A stretch of 64,000 nucleotides of DNA, from contig NZ_AP025688.1 in NCBI RefSeq assembly GCF_023168325.1, forward strand, positions 930,001-994,000, read 5' to 3'. The notes beneath the pieces were generated by a model. The model was not told the DNA's origin and searched no databases. It saw only the letters and a list, made by a program, of their open reading frames with translations. The stretch's first letter is position 1. Each line of letters begins with the position of its first letter. This DNA is from Tsukamurella sp. PLM1 (GTDB taxonomy: Bacteria > Actinomycetota > Actinomycetes > Mycobacteriales > Mycobacteriaceae). This document shows, piece by piece, positions 47,960 to 58,044 of the stretch. Both the position numbers and the translations under genes were made by a program.

Positions 47960-50190
47960 TGCGCCTGCACCTCCCGTTCGTGCTCGGTGGGGATGAGGCC
48001 CGCCGGGGCGAAGCGGTGGCTGAGCACCGGTTCCTCCTCGGTGAGCGGGCGGCCGTTGCCGGACACGGTGCGGTAGATCGTCCACAGGCCCATCACGAAC
48101 ACGATGAGCACCATCACGGCGAATACGATCGACAGCGTGCCCTGGATGAAGGTGTTGCGCACCACCGCGTCGATCGCCTCCGGCGTCTTGGCGGAGCCGT
48201 AACTCTGCAGTCCCTGCTCGGCGGCGGCCTTGAAGTTGCTGTGCTGCTTCCAGTACCCGACCGCGGGGTCGGCGCTGAAGATCTTCTGCCAGGACGCGGT
48301 CATGGTGACGATCAGATCCCAGACGAGCGGTATCGCGGGTATCCACACCCACTTGTAGTAGCCCTTCTTCACCACGACGACCACCACCACGGTGAGCGCC
48401 ATCGCGGCGAGCAGCTGGTTGGCGATGCCGAACAGCGGGAAGAGGGTGTTGATGCCGCCCAGCGGGTCGGTCACGCCCATGAGCAGGATGCTGCCCCAGG
48501 CGGCGACCACGAGCAGCGACGCGACCCAGGCGCCGACGCGCCAGCTGGGGTCCTTAAGCCGCCGGAACGGGCCGCCCAGGTTGCTCAGGGCGTCGGAGAC
48601 CAGGAACCGGGCGACGCGGGTGCCCGCGTCCACGGTGGTGAGGATGAACAGGGCCTCGAACATGATCGCGAAGTGGTACCAGAACGACTTCATCGACGAG
48701 CCGCCGAACACCTGGTGCAGGACCTCGGACATGCCGAAGGCGAGGGTGGGGGCGCCGCCGGTGCGGGAGACGATCGACTCCTCGCCGACGTCCTTCGCCG
48801 CCTGCGCGATCTCCGCGCCGGTGACCGGATCACCGCCCAGGCCGAGCGAGTTGACGTACGTGGCCGCGGTCTCCGCGGTGCCGCCGGTCTTGGCCATCGG
48901 CGCGTTCATCGCGAAGTAGAAGTGCTGGTTGATGATCGAGGCGGTAATCAGGGCCATGATCGCGACGAACGACTCGGTGAGCATGCCGCCGTAGCCGATC
49001 AGCCGCATCTGCCCTTCCTTCTCCAGTAGCTTCGGGGTGGTCCCCGAGCTGACCAGCGCGTGGAAGCCGGAGAGCGCGCCGCAGGCGATGGTGATGAACA
49101 GGAACGGGAACAGCGAGCCGGCGAACACGGGGCCGGTGCCGTCCTTGGCGAAGTCGGAGACGGCGGGCGCCTCCATGAGCGGCCGGGCGATCAGGATGCC
49201 GACCGCGAGCAACACGATGGTGCCGACCTTCATGAACGTCGACAGGTAGTCGCGCGGCGCCAGCAGTAGCCACACCGGCAGGACCGACGCGGCGAAGCCG
49301 TAGATGATGATGGCCCAGCTCAGCTGGACCGGAGTGAGGGTGAACAGCTCCTGGCCCCAGGACGTCTCGGCGACGGGGCGGCCACCGATCACCGCGGCCA
49401 GCAGCAGCACGCAGCCGATGAGCGAGACCTCGGAGACCCGGCCGGGCCGCAGGTAGCGCAGGTAGACGCCCATGAACAGCGCGATCGGGATGGTGCAGGC
49501 GATGGAGAACACGCCCCACGGGCTGTGGCCGAGCGCCTGCACGACGACCAGCGCGAGAACGGCGATGAGGATCGTCATGATCGCCGCGATGCCGATGATC
49601 GCGGCGGCGCCGCCGACGGGGCCGAGCTCGTCGCGGATCATCTGCCCCAGCGACCGGCCGCGGCGCCGGGTGGCGACCCACAGCACCAGGTAGTCCTGCA
49701 CGCAGCCGGCCACGAGGGCGCCGACGATGATCCAGATCGTGCCAGGCAGGTAGCCCATCTGGGCGGCGAGCACGGGGCCCACCAGCGGCCCGGCGCCCGC
49801 GATGGCGGCGAAGTGGTGGCCGAACAGCACGCGCCGGTCCGTCGGCATGTAGTCGGTGCCGTTGTCGAGGATCTCGGCGGGCGTCGCGTGATCGTCGCGC
49901 GGGCGCACCACCTTGAGTTCGATCAGGCGCGCGTAGAAGCGGTAGCCCACGACGTAGGTGCACACCGCGGCGAGCACGAACCACACGGAGTTCACCGTCT
50001 CGCCGCGGGCGAGGGCGATCATCGCCCAGGCGACCGCGCCCAGGACGGCGACGGCGCCGAAGATCAGCTTGTGCTTCGTGGTGATCGGGCTGCGGTCGAT
50101 GATCGCCACCGGCGGTTGCGCCGGGTCCGTGCGGACGTAGGTGATGTCGCCGTCGGTCTCCGAGACCGGTTCTGCGGTCGGAGCGGACAC
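47920..50190 (-). CDS. cstA: CstA family carbon starvation/pyruvate transporter
   Basis: 756 residues from the start at 50190. About 16-18 membrane segments; family blocks VFGHHFAAIAGAGPLVGPVLAAQMGYLPG are visible as LFGHHFAAIAGAGPLVGP, ALSGFHALVSSGTTPK, and GIANQLLAAMAL. CstA proteins import pyruvate or peptides under carbon limitation, often under CRP control. Divergent from ychF; partner ybdD overlaps its 3' end. Confidence 0.94.
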   Translation of the reverse strand: MSAPTAEPVSETDGDITYVRTDPAQPPVAIIDRSPITTKHKLIFGAVAVLGAVAWAMIALARGETVNSVWFVLAAVCTYVVGYRFYARLIELKVVRPRDDHATPAEILDNGTDYMPTDRRVLFGHHFAAIAGAGPLVGPVLAAQMGYLPGTIWIIVGALVAGCVQDYLVLWVATRRRGRSLGQMIRDELGPVGGAAAIIGIAAIMTILIAVLALVVVQALGHSPWGVFSIACTIPIALFMGVYLRYLRPGRVSEVSLIGCVLLLAAVIGGRPVAETSWGQELFTLTPVQLSWAIIIYGFAASVLPVWLLLAPRDYLSTFMKVGTIVLLAVGILIARPLMEAPAVSDFAKDGTGPVFAGSLFPFLFITIACGALSGFHALVSSGTTPKLLEKEGQMRLIGYGGMLTESFVAIMALITASIINQHFYFAMNAPMAKTGGTAETAATYVNSLGLGGDPVTGAEIAQAAKDVGEESIVSRTGGAPTLAFGMSEVLHQVFGGSSMKSFWYHFAIMFEALFILTTVDAGTRVARFLVSDALSNLGGPFRRLKDPSWRVGAWVASLLVVAAWGSILLMGVTDPLGGINTLFPLFGIANQLLAAMALTVVVVVVVKKGYYKWVWIPAIPLVWDLIVTMTASWQKIFSADPAVGYWKQHSNFKAAAEQGLQSYGSAKTPEAIDAVVRNTFIQGTLSIVFAVMVLIVFVMGLWTIYRTVSGNGRPLTEEEPVLSHRFAPAGLIPTEHEREVQAQWDALGVPRSSGH

Positions 50191-50291
50191 ATGGCCTCCT
50201 GATGGGAGTGAGGGGTGTGCTGGTTCGCAAGGGTCATCGTCGCACCAGTGGGCGTCGGGTGCGGGCGATTCGGCACGTAGAATCAGGCCCC

Positions 50292-51365
<1,074 letters not shown>

Positions 51366-51422
51366 ATCACGCGAAACCGCAGTTCAGAGTGGATGTAGGC
51401 CGCCTGCACTGAAGGGGAGTCG

Positions 51423-52574
51423 TCAGGCCATGGACATGGTTTGCTGTCGCAGGATCTCCATGTAGGGGCGCTCGGTGTCCTTCATGGCCCACGCACCCTT
51501 GATGAACTCGGTCAGCCTCGGCAGGTCTTCCTTCACCGTGCTCGGCCAGAGGTTCGGGTTGTACGAGACGACCCGCATCAGGTTGTCCACATCGAAGATC
51601 GGGTTGGTGCCGATCGCTTTGACGAGCACGGTCGGCTTCTTCTCCGCGATGCGTAGGCCCAGCTCGAACAGGACGTTGGGGTTGTGCTCCGTTAGGTCAA
51701 CGAGCGCGAGGTCGGCGTCCAGCAACCCGTTGACGATTGTGGAGTGGATAACGTCGGAACCCTGGCCCTTGGCAGTCTTGGCCTCGAACCCCGCCGCCTC
51801 AATCGCGGGCTCGAACAACGAGGCGTAGACCTCCGTGAAGAACCGGGGCGGGTACGCCTCGGTCTTCTCCGTGAAGGGCATGGCCACGAAGCACACCGGC
51901 TTGCCGCTGCCGGAGCCGTTCGGCGCGGCGGGTGCTGCAGGCGTCGTGACAGCTCTTGTCGGGACACCGTTCGTGGCGGGGGCGGTCGGCGATGTTGCCT
52001 GAGCCTGCTGGCCGGGGGTCCACTCGGCTCCGATGCCGAGATAGCGGCAGTTCTTCTGGAAGACGTCGAGGAACGTGTCGTGCGTGCGCGGGTCCAGGCC
52101 GAACTTTGTCTCCAGGACGTTGCGGACGAACTCGTCAGCCGGGAGCTTGCTGCCCTTATAGTGCTCCACGACCCCCTTGAACTTGTCGACGTTCAAGAAC
52201 GCCTGCAGTTTCGCCGTGTAGGCGTCGGCGTCGGACGCCGGGTAGACGGCCTGCTTGCCGAGCGCCGTCAGCGAGATCTCCGAGGAGTCCCGGGTGCCGT
52301 CCGTGAATCCGTAGTCGCGAGAGGCGGTCGTCAGGTAGAAGAAGTTTCCGGTCTTGCCGCCCACGTTGAGCGCCTTCGCGATCTCCTGCGGGTCGAAGGG
52401 CTCGCCGCCGTTGTTGGTGCGAATCGCCGTGGGGACACGCAGGGCGTCCTCCACGGTCTTCCGGGGGAACGGGTACTGCGCCCTGCCGCCCTGGGTCGCA
52501 GGCTTGTCGGCGGGCCTCTCTCCGGCGTCGACGGACGCGGCTTCCACCTTCTGCTCGGGCGTCTCTTCAGTCAT
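51423..52574 (-). CDS. Winged-helix-like domain plus TIR/deoxyribosyltransferase-like C-terminal domain
   Basis: 383 residues; the start at 52574 is chosen for the GGGGGAGA ribosome-binding site. The N-terminal half (YPFPRKTVEDALRVPTAI, then EIAKALNVGGKTGNFFYL, DSSEISLTALGKQAVYP) looks like a winged-helix/DUF5343-type module. A Pro/Ala/Thr linker follows. The C-terminal domain (about residues 228-350) reads KPVCFVAMPF, then ADLALVDLTEHNPNVLFELGLRIA, the TIR-like/nucleoside 2-deoxyribosyltransferase fold with a conserved glutamate. Such domains hydrolyse NAD or nucleotides in several antiphage systems. It lies just past ychF, beside a decayed integrase, in a lower-GC segment. Defence function is inference. 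Confidence 0.7.
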   Translation of the reverse strand: MTEETPEQKVEAASVDAGERPADKPATQGGRAQYPFPRKTVEDALRVPTAIRTNNGGEPFDPQEIAKALNVGGKTGNFFYLTTASRDYGFTDGTRDSSEISLTALGKQAVYPASDADAYTAKLQAFLNVDKFKGVVEHYKGSKLPADEFVRNVLETKFGLDPRTHDTFLDVFQKNCRYLGIGAEWTPGQQAQATSPTAPATNGVPTRAVTTPAAPAAPNGSGSGKPVCFVAMPFTEKTEAYPPRFFTEVYASLFEPAIEAAGFEAKTAKGQGSDVIHSTIVNGLLDADLALVDLTEHNPNVLFELGLRIAEKKPTVLVKAIGTNPIFDVDNLMRVVSYNPNLWPSTVKEDLPRLTEFIKGAWAMKDTERPYMEILRQQTMSMA

Positions 52575-52859
52575 CGTTCTCCCCCTTGGGCCCCGGACTG
52601 CCAAGGGTACGCGTACCCGCCGACAGCTGGGAGTCGTTCAGCACAGCCACCCTCCGCGCCGAGCCGTGACGAGTTGTCAACCTCGGCGGCAGCCTGCACC
52701 CGAACGAGTTCCACTCAGTCCGCGCCACAGCTATGAAGACCTCGAAGGCAGCGTGGCGTCGCGGATCCCCGGGGCGTTGTGATGCACGTCCGAACCGCGC
52801 CGGAGGTCCGAGATATAAAGCCTCACCGCCGGCGGTCGCCGATGGTGGCCCACTGCTGT

Positions 52860-53400
52860 TCCGATGTCGTGGGGGCTGACCGAGCGACGCGGACATGATC
52901 GACTCGGCAGTCTTCCGTGTGCGGTCCTCGGGGGAGGCCAGAGGCCGGGCGTAGGTGTTGAGGGTCGTCGCCTTCGCATGGCCGAGCGAGCGCTGGCCGG
53001 TCACGACCTCGCCCCCGGCGGCAATGAGGCCGGAGGCGTAGAAGTGCCGTGGGTCGTGGAGCTTGATTCCGGAGAGCCCGGCGTCGCGCAGTGCTTGCGC
53101 CACCAGTAGCCGACGGTGTTCTGGTGCGGTGGGTTGTCAGCCTCCCCGGCGAAGAGTCACCGGTCCTTGCCGATGGTGCCGTGGGCGGGCGACGTGCTCG
53201 GCGAGCACCTTGACGAGGCTATCCGCGAGGTAGACGATGTGCTCTGATCCGCATGGCAGACGCGCAGATCGCCGCGTTCTGGCTGGTACAAGGGGCGATC
53301 TGCGCGACGCGGAGCGTCAAGGACTTTGCGCATACCGGCGTCGAACTGGTCGACCCGTGGAGCGTCGGGGGGATGACGACTTCGGAAGATAGTCCTACGT
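52860..53400 (-). pseudogene. Decayed tyrosine recombinase (phage integrase), C-terminal part
   Basis: The C-terminal catalytic part is readable: GIKLHDPRHFYASGLIAAGGEVVTGQRSLGHAKATTLNTYARPL, recognised through KLHDPRHFYASGLIAAGG (HxxR box) and LGHAKATTLNTYA (His and Tyr nucleophile). Upstream fragments EHIVYLADSLVKVLAEHV and HGTIGKDR are interrupted by TGA where tryptophan is expected (GKDRW) and by frame changes; the N-terminal arm-binding domain is missing. Stop plus truncation indicate real decay. It marks past integration of a mobile element between ychF and 55.2 kb. Confidence 0.78.
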
Positions 53401-53469
53401 GCGGCGACGTGGTGGAGTGGAGATTCTCGCGCTAACGTCTGGCGCTCACAGCAGCCCGCGATCGGGCCG

Positions 53470-54930
53470 TCAGCCCCTGCCTGGTGACGTCCGGGCAGGG
53501 GCTGCGGCAGCATGACCTTCGGCGTTCACCCTCCGGTTGAGCGTGAGCAGCGCCCACCAGCTTCGCGGCGAGCAGGACGCCAGCGCCGACCACGAGGGCT
53601 GTGCTGTGCCCGGTCGCCAGCACCTGCGGGCCGGAGTCGTTGGAACCGGCGGTGACGGTGGCGGCGACGCCGGCCAGGACGGCGAGGCCGAGCGCGACGC
53701 CGATCTGCTGCGCGGAGTTGAGCAGGGCTGAGGCGATGCCCGCCTTGTCGGGCTCGACGCGGTAGACCGCGGCATGGGTCAGCGCCATGACGCCGAAACC
53801 GAAGCCAAGAGCGACGACGAGGAAGCCGGGCGCGATGTACGGCCACCCGCCGTGCTGGGAGATGGCCCAGGCGATCCACAGTGCGCCGGCTGTGCCCAGG
53901 AGTCCGCCGATCGCGGTGATCCAGTGCGGTGCGACCTTGAGCATGAGCTTCGGCGCGGATCCTGCGCCGAAGATGATGCCGGCGGCGAACGGCAGCATGG
54001 CTAGCCCGTCGGCAGTGGCGCGTAGTGCTGGACTTGCTGCAGGTACAGGGTGACGACGTAGCCGATGCCCATCGGCCCGATCGCCAGCCCCAGCATCGTC
54101 AGGTACGCGCCTGAGCGGTTGCGGTCCTTGAATAGCACCAGCGGCCCAGGGGGCTTTTGATGCGGCGCTGGAGGAGGATGAAGACCACCAGCAGCACCGC
54201 TCCTGTAGTGACCAGCCCGTAGGCGACGGGATCGGCGAAGCCGTCTTCGCCGAAGCGCGTGATCGCGTAGACGAGTGAGACCATGCCGGCGGTGCCGAGG
54301 ACGCCGTCGAGGAAGCCCAGCCGCCCGGTGTGGCGCTCGGGTGCGGCGAGGGTACGGCTGCCGATCAGGACGAGCAGGCCGATGGGGACGTTGATGAAGA
54401 ACACCCAGCGCCAGTCGAGCAGCTCGGTGAGCGCTCCGCCGAGCAGGAGCCCGACGACGATGCCGATGCCGGACATCGCGCCATAGAGCGACAGCGCGGT
54501 GTCGCGGGTCTTCCGGTCCTGGAAGGTGGTCGCGATCAGGGCCAGGACGTTGGGTGCGGTCAGGGCTGCGCCGATGCCCTGGATGGCGCGGGCGGCGATG
54601 AGCATCTCGGCGCTCTGGCCGAGCCCGCCGGCCAGCGAGCCGAGGGCGAAGACGACGAGCCCGACCTGCAGGTTCCGCTTTCGCCCCCAGAGATCACCGA
54701 TGCGCCCGCCCAGGAGGAGGAGCGCACCAAAGGCGAGGATGTAGCCGTTGACGATGCACGGCAGGTGGACCGGGTCCACCGTCAGCTGTGACTGGATGCT
54801 GGGCAGGGCGATGTTGACGATCGTGTCGTCGAGCACGATCATCAGCTGGGCGGTGGCGATCACCAGGAGTGGCGATCACCAGGAGGGGTATGAGCCCGCC
54901 ACGGGCATTCGTCTCCTTCTGTGCGAGCAC
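53470..54930 (-). pseudogene. MFS multidrug exporter (DHA2/EmrB type), disrupted
   Basis: From GTG 54930 (MLAQKETNARGGLIPLLVIAT). A 16-bp tandem duplication (54854-54885) shifts the frame inside helix 1. The next frame continues QLMIVLDDTIVNIALPSIQ, GRIGDLWGRKRNLQVGL (motif A), and IVVGLLLGGALTELLDWRWVFFINVP (motif C region). Further frame changes near 54135 and 54020 and a final one near 53500 precede the end RVNAEGHAAAAPARTSPG. Some breaks may be sequencing errors, but the duplication is not of the homopolymer type. Twin inverted-repeat operators precede it. Confidence 0.75.
54854..54885. repeat. 16-bp tandem duplication in the MFS gene
   Basis: TGGCGATCACCAGGAG occurs twice back to back (54854-54869 and 54870-54885). 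Removing one copy restores the reading frame from the GTG start into the first membrane helix. Confidence 0.9.
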
Positions 54931-54937
54931 GCATGGA

Positions 54938-54988
54938 TGCCAGATACCTCTATGGGGTATCTGGCATCAGAATACCTAGGTGGGGTAT
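54938..54988 (-). promoter_or_regulatory. Twin CsoR-like operators upstream of the MFS gene
   Basis: Two 17-bp sites ATACC-N7-GGTAT, at 54944-54960 and 54972-54988. The first is embedded in an 11-bp perfect inverted repeat (TGCCAGATACC/GGTATCTGGCA, 54938-54966). The G/C-run palindrome flanked by AT resembles CsoR/FrmR-family metal- or aldehyde-sensor operators. No such regulator is in the window. Confidence 0.6.
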
Positions 54989-54989
54989 G

Positions 54990-55242
54990 CGACTCAAGCT
55001 GGACCGCATCCGCCGCACGCCAAGAGATCCGCAAGCTTCCGCGTCGCGGTCAGGAGCGAGTCGCGGCCGTGCTCGTTCTTCTGGCTGACGAGCCTCGGCC
55101 ACCAGCGTCGAAGAAGCTCACGGGCCGAGATGCCTGGCGGGTGCGCACGGGCGACTGGCGAAAGGTCTACGAGATCCACGATGACGAACTCCTCGTCATG
55201 GCCGTCGCGGCGGGAGACCGGCGTGACGTGCACCGGCGCTGA
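54990..55242 (+). pseudogene. RelE/ParE-type toxin, 5'-truncated
   Basis: The frame ending at 55242 reads SWTASAARQEIRKLPRRGQE, then LADEPRPPASKKLTGRDAWRVRTGDWRKVYEIHDDELLVMAV and RRDVHRR, a near-complete RelE toxin (KKLTG, WRVR, YEI, HRR landmarks). No start codon lies where homologues begin: the preceding in-frame triplets run into the MFS operators, and there is no antitoxin gene beside it. It could be expressed from an upstream ATG at about 54934 with an artificial N terminus. I take it as a remnant. Confidence 0.6.
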
Positions 55243-55331
55243 TGCAGACGGTCCCCGTCGGTGCCCTCGGCCCTGGCGGGCTCGAGAATCCGCCGGTACA
55301 GTCGATGGCCCCTCGACGATCCAGGAGTCGC

Positions 55332-55967
55332 GTGAGCTCTATCCGAACCGTTCCGGCCCTGCCCGTCCTCGCCGAACAGGCGGAACGTCTCATCGACCTC
55401 GGCGTCCCCGCGCTTGCGGGCATCGGTGCCGACGTGATTCGTTCCTACGCAGCCGAACACGACGCCTCGGGACTACTCGCGGTTCACCCGGACCGCCTGC
55501 CGGGCTCGGCGATCGCGCACCTCATGCGCCGTGGTGACAAAGCCGGCTTCATCGTCACGGACATGCCGGACGTCGACGAGTTCTCGCCCATCGTCGACGT
55601 TCCGGACGCTCCGCTGTACGTGGTCTCGGACCCCGACCGCGGCGATCACCTGGCCAACTGGAGCCCCGCCGAGGCGCTGCCGGAACTGACCGGCGTGGGG
55701 CGCACCCCGCTGCTCCTCACCGAGGGCATCGGCTGGGTGCTGCAGCAGCCGGAAGCGTTGGAGCGCAACAGGTGCTTCATGACGATCGGATCCCGGTTGC
55801 GCAAGCCCGACGGTGCCTTCGACTCCCGCACCCCGGCGATCTGGATCAGCAACGGTACGGGCCGGGACGGGAAGGACCGCCGTGACGCGCCCAAGGTCGG
55901 CTGGTGCTGGTGGGGCAACCGGCATACCTGGCTGGGCTTCGCCTCCGGGGCGGCTCGGTCCGCCTGA
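55332..55967 (+). CDS. DUF5701 family protein
   Basis: 211 residues from GTG 55332 (VSSIRTVPALPVLAEQAERLIDLGVP), behind CAGGAG. Conserved blocks DKAGFIVTDMPDVDEFSPI, PLYVVSDPDRGDHLANWSPAEALP, and NRCFMTIGSRLRKPDGAFDSRTPAIWISNGTG identify DUF5701, read here as CFMTIGSRLRKPDGAFDSR. Length is normal. The function is unknown. It begins the intact region right of the accessory segment. Confidence 0.8.
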   Translation: MSSIRTVPALPVLAEQAERLIDLGVPALAGIGADVIRSYAAEHDASGLLAVHPDRLPGSAIAHLMRRGDKAGFIVTDMPDVDEFSPIVDVPDAPLYVVSDPDRGDHLANWSPAEALPELTGVGRTPLLLTEGIGWVLQQPEALERNRCFMTIGSRLRKPDGAFDSRTPAIWISNGTGRDGKDRRDAPKVGWCWWGNRHTWLGFASGAARSA

Positions 55968-56015
55968 CGGTGCCGGCGTCGGCCCTACACCGGGCGCAGC
56001 CGCTACGGTGCGAAC

Positions 56016-56603
56016 ATGCGGAAACTCGTCTACCTCGTCGCCAGCACCCTCGACGGTTTCATCGCCGGCCCCGACGGGAAGGATCCGACGGGGCCGGGCG
56101 GATTCTGGCCCGTTCCAGAGGATTATCTCGCACATCTGATCTCCGAGTACCCGGAGGCGTTGCCGGTGCAGGCGCGTGAGGCGTTGTCGATCTCGGGCGA
56201 GGGGAGGCACTTCGACACCGTCGTGGAGGGGCGACGGAGCTACGAGCTCGGCCTCGCGGTCGGGGTGGCGGATGCGTTCCCGCACCTGCGCCACCTCGTC
56301 TTCTCGCGCACTCTCAGTGACCTGCCGCCCTCCGCTGTCGAGGTCGTTCCCGCCGACCCCGTATCGACGGTGCGCGAACTGAAGAACCAGCGGGGAAAGG
56401 ACATCTGGCTGGTGGGAGGTGGCACGCTCGCGGGTGCGCTGTACACCGAGATCGACCGGATCGTCCTCAAACTCGCGCCACTCACCATCGGTTCCGGCGT
56501 CCCGATGTTCTCGGCCGACGCCGAATTCGACCCGCGCGCCTGGACGCTCACCGATCGGACGGTGCTGCCCAGCGGCGCGATGTTCCTCACCTACGATCGG
56601 TAG
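56016..56603 (+). CDS. Dihydrofolate reductase/RibD C-terminal family protein
   Basis: 195 residues from ATG 56016. MRKLVYLVASTLDGFIAGPDG (start of the RibD_C fold, quoted as LVYLVASTLDGFIAGPDG), TVVEGRRSYELGLAVG and DIWLVGGGTLAGALYTEIDRI (NADPH loop). A full-length uncharacterised reductase, unlike the broken paralogue at 13.6-14.2 kb. Confidence 0.85.
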   Translation: MRKLVYLVASTLDGFIAGPDGKDPTGPGGFWPVPEDYLAHLISEYPEALPVQAREALSISGEGRHFDTVVEGRRSYELGLAVGVADAFPHLRHLVFSRTLSDLPPSAVEVVPADPVSTVRELKNQRGKDIWLVGGGTLAGALYTEIDRIVLKLAPLTIGSGVPMFSADAEFDPRAWTLTDRTVLPSGAMFLTYDR

Positions 56604-56691
56604 GTCGATTGATGATCTGGACGCGCTCGTCCTCGACGATGCGCAGCGGTTCGCGGTCGCGGTGGACGCGTGCGGGCATAAGCTGCTGCGC

Positions 56692-57063
56692 ATGAGTGAT
56701 CATGAGCTGCCGCCGTGCCCGGAGTGCGCCGAGGCGTACACGTACGAGCAGGGCCCGCTGCTCGTCTGCCCGATGTGCGGCCACGAGTGGAACGCGGGCG
56801 ACGGCGCACCGTCGGACAGCACGGACGGGACGGGCGTGATCACCGACGCCGTGGGCAACTCGCTCGCCGACGGCGACACCGTTTCGATCACCAAGACCGT
56901 GAAGGTGAAGGGCGGCGGTGGCGGCGTCATCAAGGTGGGTACCAAGGTGCGCGGCATCCGCCTCATCTCCGACGGCGTCGGCGACCACGACATCGACGCC
57001 ACAGTGCCGGGTTTCGGGCGGATGCAGCTCAAGTCGAGCGTCGTCAAGAAGGTCGCGCCCTGA
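56692..57063 (+). CDS. Zinc ribbon protein YjdM/PhnA
   Basis: 123 residues from ATG 56692. N-terminal zinc ribbon LPPCPECAEAYTYEQGPLLVCPMCGHEW (CPEC and CPMC pairs; here CPECAEAYTYEQGPLLVCP), and C-terminal PhnA domain VITDAVGNSLADGDTVSITKTVKVKG with KVGTKVRGIRL. Unrelated to phosphonoacetate hydrolase proper. It ends one base before the next start. Confidence 0.9.
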   Translation: MSDHELPPCPECAEAYTYEQGPLLVCPMCGHEWNAGDGAPSDSTDGTGVITDAVGNSLADGDTVSITKTVKVKGGGGGVIKVGTKVRGIRLISDGVGDHDIDATVPGFGRMQLKSSVVKKVAP

Positions 57064-57064
57064 C

Positions 57065-57964
57065 ATGCCGGCGCGCACTCACCTGCCAGGCGTGGGGCCG
57101 CTGCAGTTCGACGAGTCCACGTCCTGGTACCGCACCGAACCGCTGCGGGTCGACGCCCTCGGCGGCGAGTGTGAGTTCACGTTCGAGGAGTTCGAAGAAG
57201 GAGCGGAAGCCGCTCTCGCCCAGTGCATCCGGAACTTCTGCGCGCTCGATCCGTCGGTCCTCACGGCGGCGACGCCCGCCCTCTTCGCCTACTACACCTC
57301 CGTCGCCGAGGCGCTCGACTACTGCGAGGACGAGGTGCCCCTCCTGACCGAGGACGAGGTCTGGGCGAACGTCACCTTCAACCGGACGCCGCACGTCGAG
57401 TTCCACGACGGCCGCTGGTACGTGATCAGCGAGGACGAGTGCGCCTGGGAACCCGAGCACGGCCTGCAGCTCGTGTTCGCCGACGGTGCCGCGCTCACGC
57501 GCATCAGTTCCTACGACGGCCACCCCACCCACCGGGGCCCGTGGCCCGCGGCGGAACCGGGAGTCCTCGAACTGCCGTCCGGCCGGCGGATCCGGGGTCG
57601 GTCGTTGCGGCGGGACATCGCGGACGAACGGCCGGACTTCGGCGTGTACATCGGGCGGCACGCGACCCCGGTGGAGTGGGATCACACGGTTCTCGAGTGG
57701 CCCGACTTCCGCCTACCCCGCGATCGGAACGCGTTCGCCGCCGCGGTCGAGACCGCCTGGGAACGTGCGGGATCCGAGCGTGTCGAGGTGGCGTGCACGG
57801 GCGGGCGCGGACGCACCGGCGTCACACTCGCCTGCATCGCGATCGTCGACGGCGTCGATCCCGCCGAGGCCGTCCGCTTCGTCCGCGAGAACTACGACCC
57901 GCGCGCTGTCGAGACGCCCTGGCAGAAGACCTTCGTCGCGAAGTTCCGTCCACCCCGCAGGTGA
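57065..57964 (+). CDS. DUF6985-like domain fused to protein tyrosine phosphatase-like domain
   Basis: 299 residues from ATG 57065 with no frame break. The first 170 residues (FTFEEFEEGAEAALAQCIRNFCALDPSVL, then TFNRTPHVEFHDGRWYVISEDECAWEPEHGLQLVF) resemble DUF6985. The last 125 (FGVYIGRHATPVEWDH, then VEVACTGGRGRTGVTLACIAIVDGVDP) form a phosphatase-like domain with a CxxGxxRTG loop (ACTGGRGRTG), the usual preceding His replaced by Ala, and WQKTFVAKF at the end. Phosphatase chemistry is plausible but not certain. Confidence 0.7.
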   Translation: MPARTHLPGVGPLQFDESTSWYRTEPLRVDALGGECEFTFEEFEEGAEAALAQCIRNFCALDPSVLTAATPALFAYYTSVAEALDYCEDEVPLLTEDEVWANVTFNRTPHVEFHDGRWYVISEDECAWEPEHGLQLVFADGAALTRISSYDGHPTHRGPWPAAEPGVLELPSGRRIRGRSLRRDIADERPDFGVYIGRHATPVEWDHTVLEWPDFRLPRDRNAFAAAVETAWERAGSERVEVACTGGRGRTGVTLACIAIVDGVDPAEAVRFVRENYDPRAVETPWQKTFVAKFRPPRR

Positions 57965-58044
57965 ATCCTCGTCTGTAGCGCCACAGAAGGCCAGATCCGG
58001 TTCCCATGCCCGCAGGGCCGCGGATTCACCCGAGCATGGCCATG

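Noticed and set aside
51366-51422. Possible attachment site between ychF and the TIR-like gene
   Set aside because: No direct repeat of the ychF 3' end could be found near 55.2 kb by eye.
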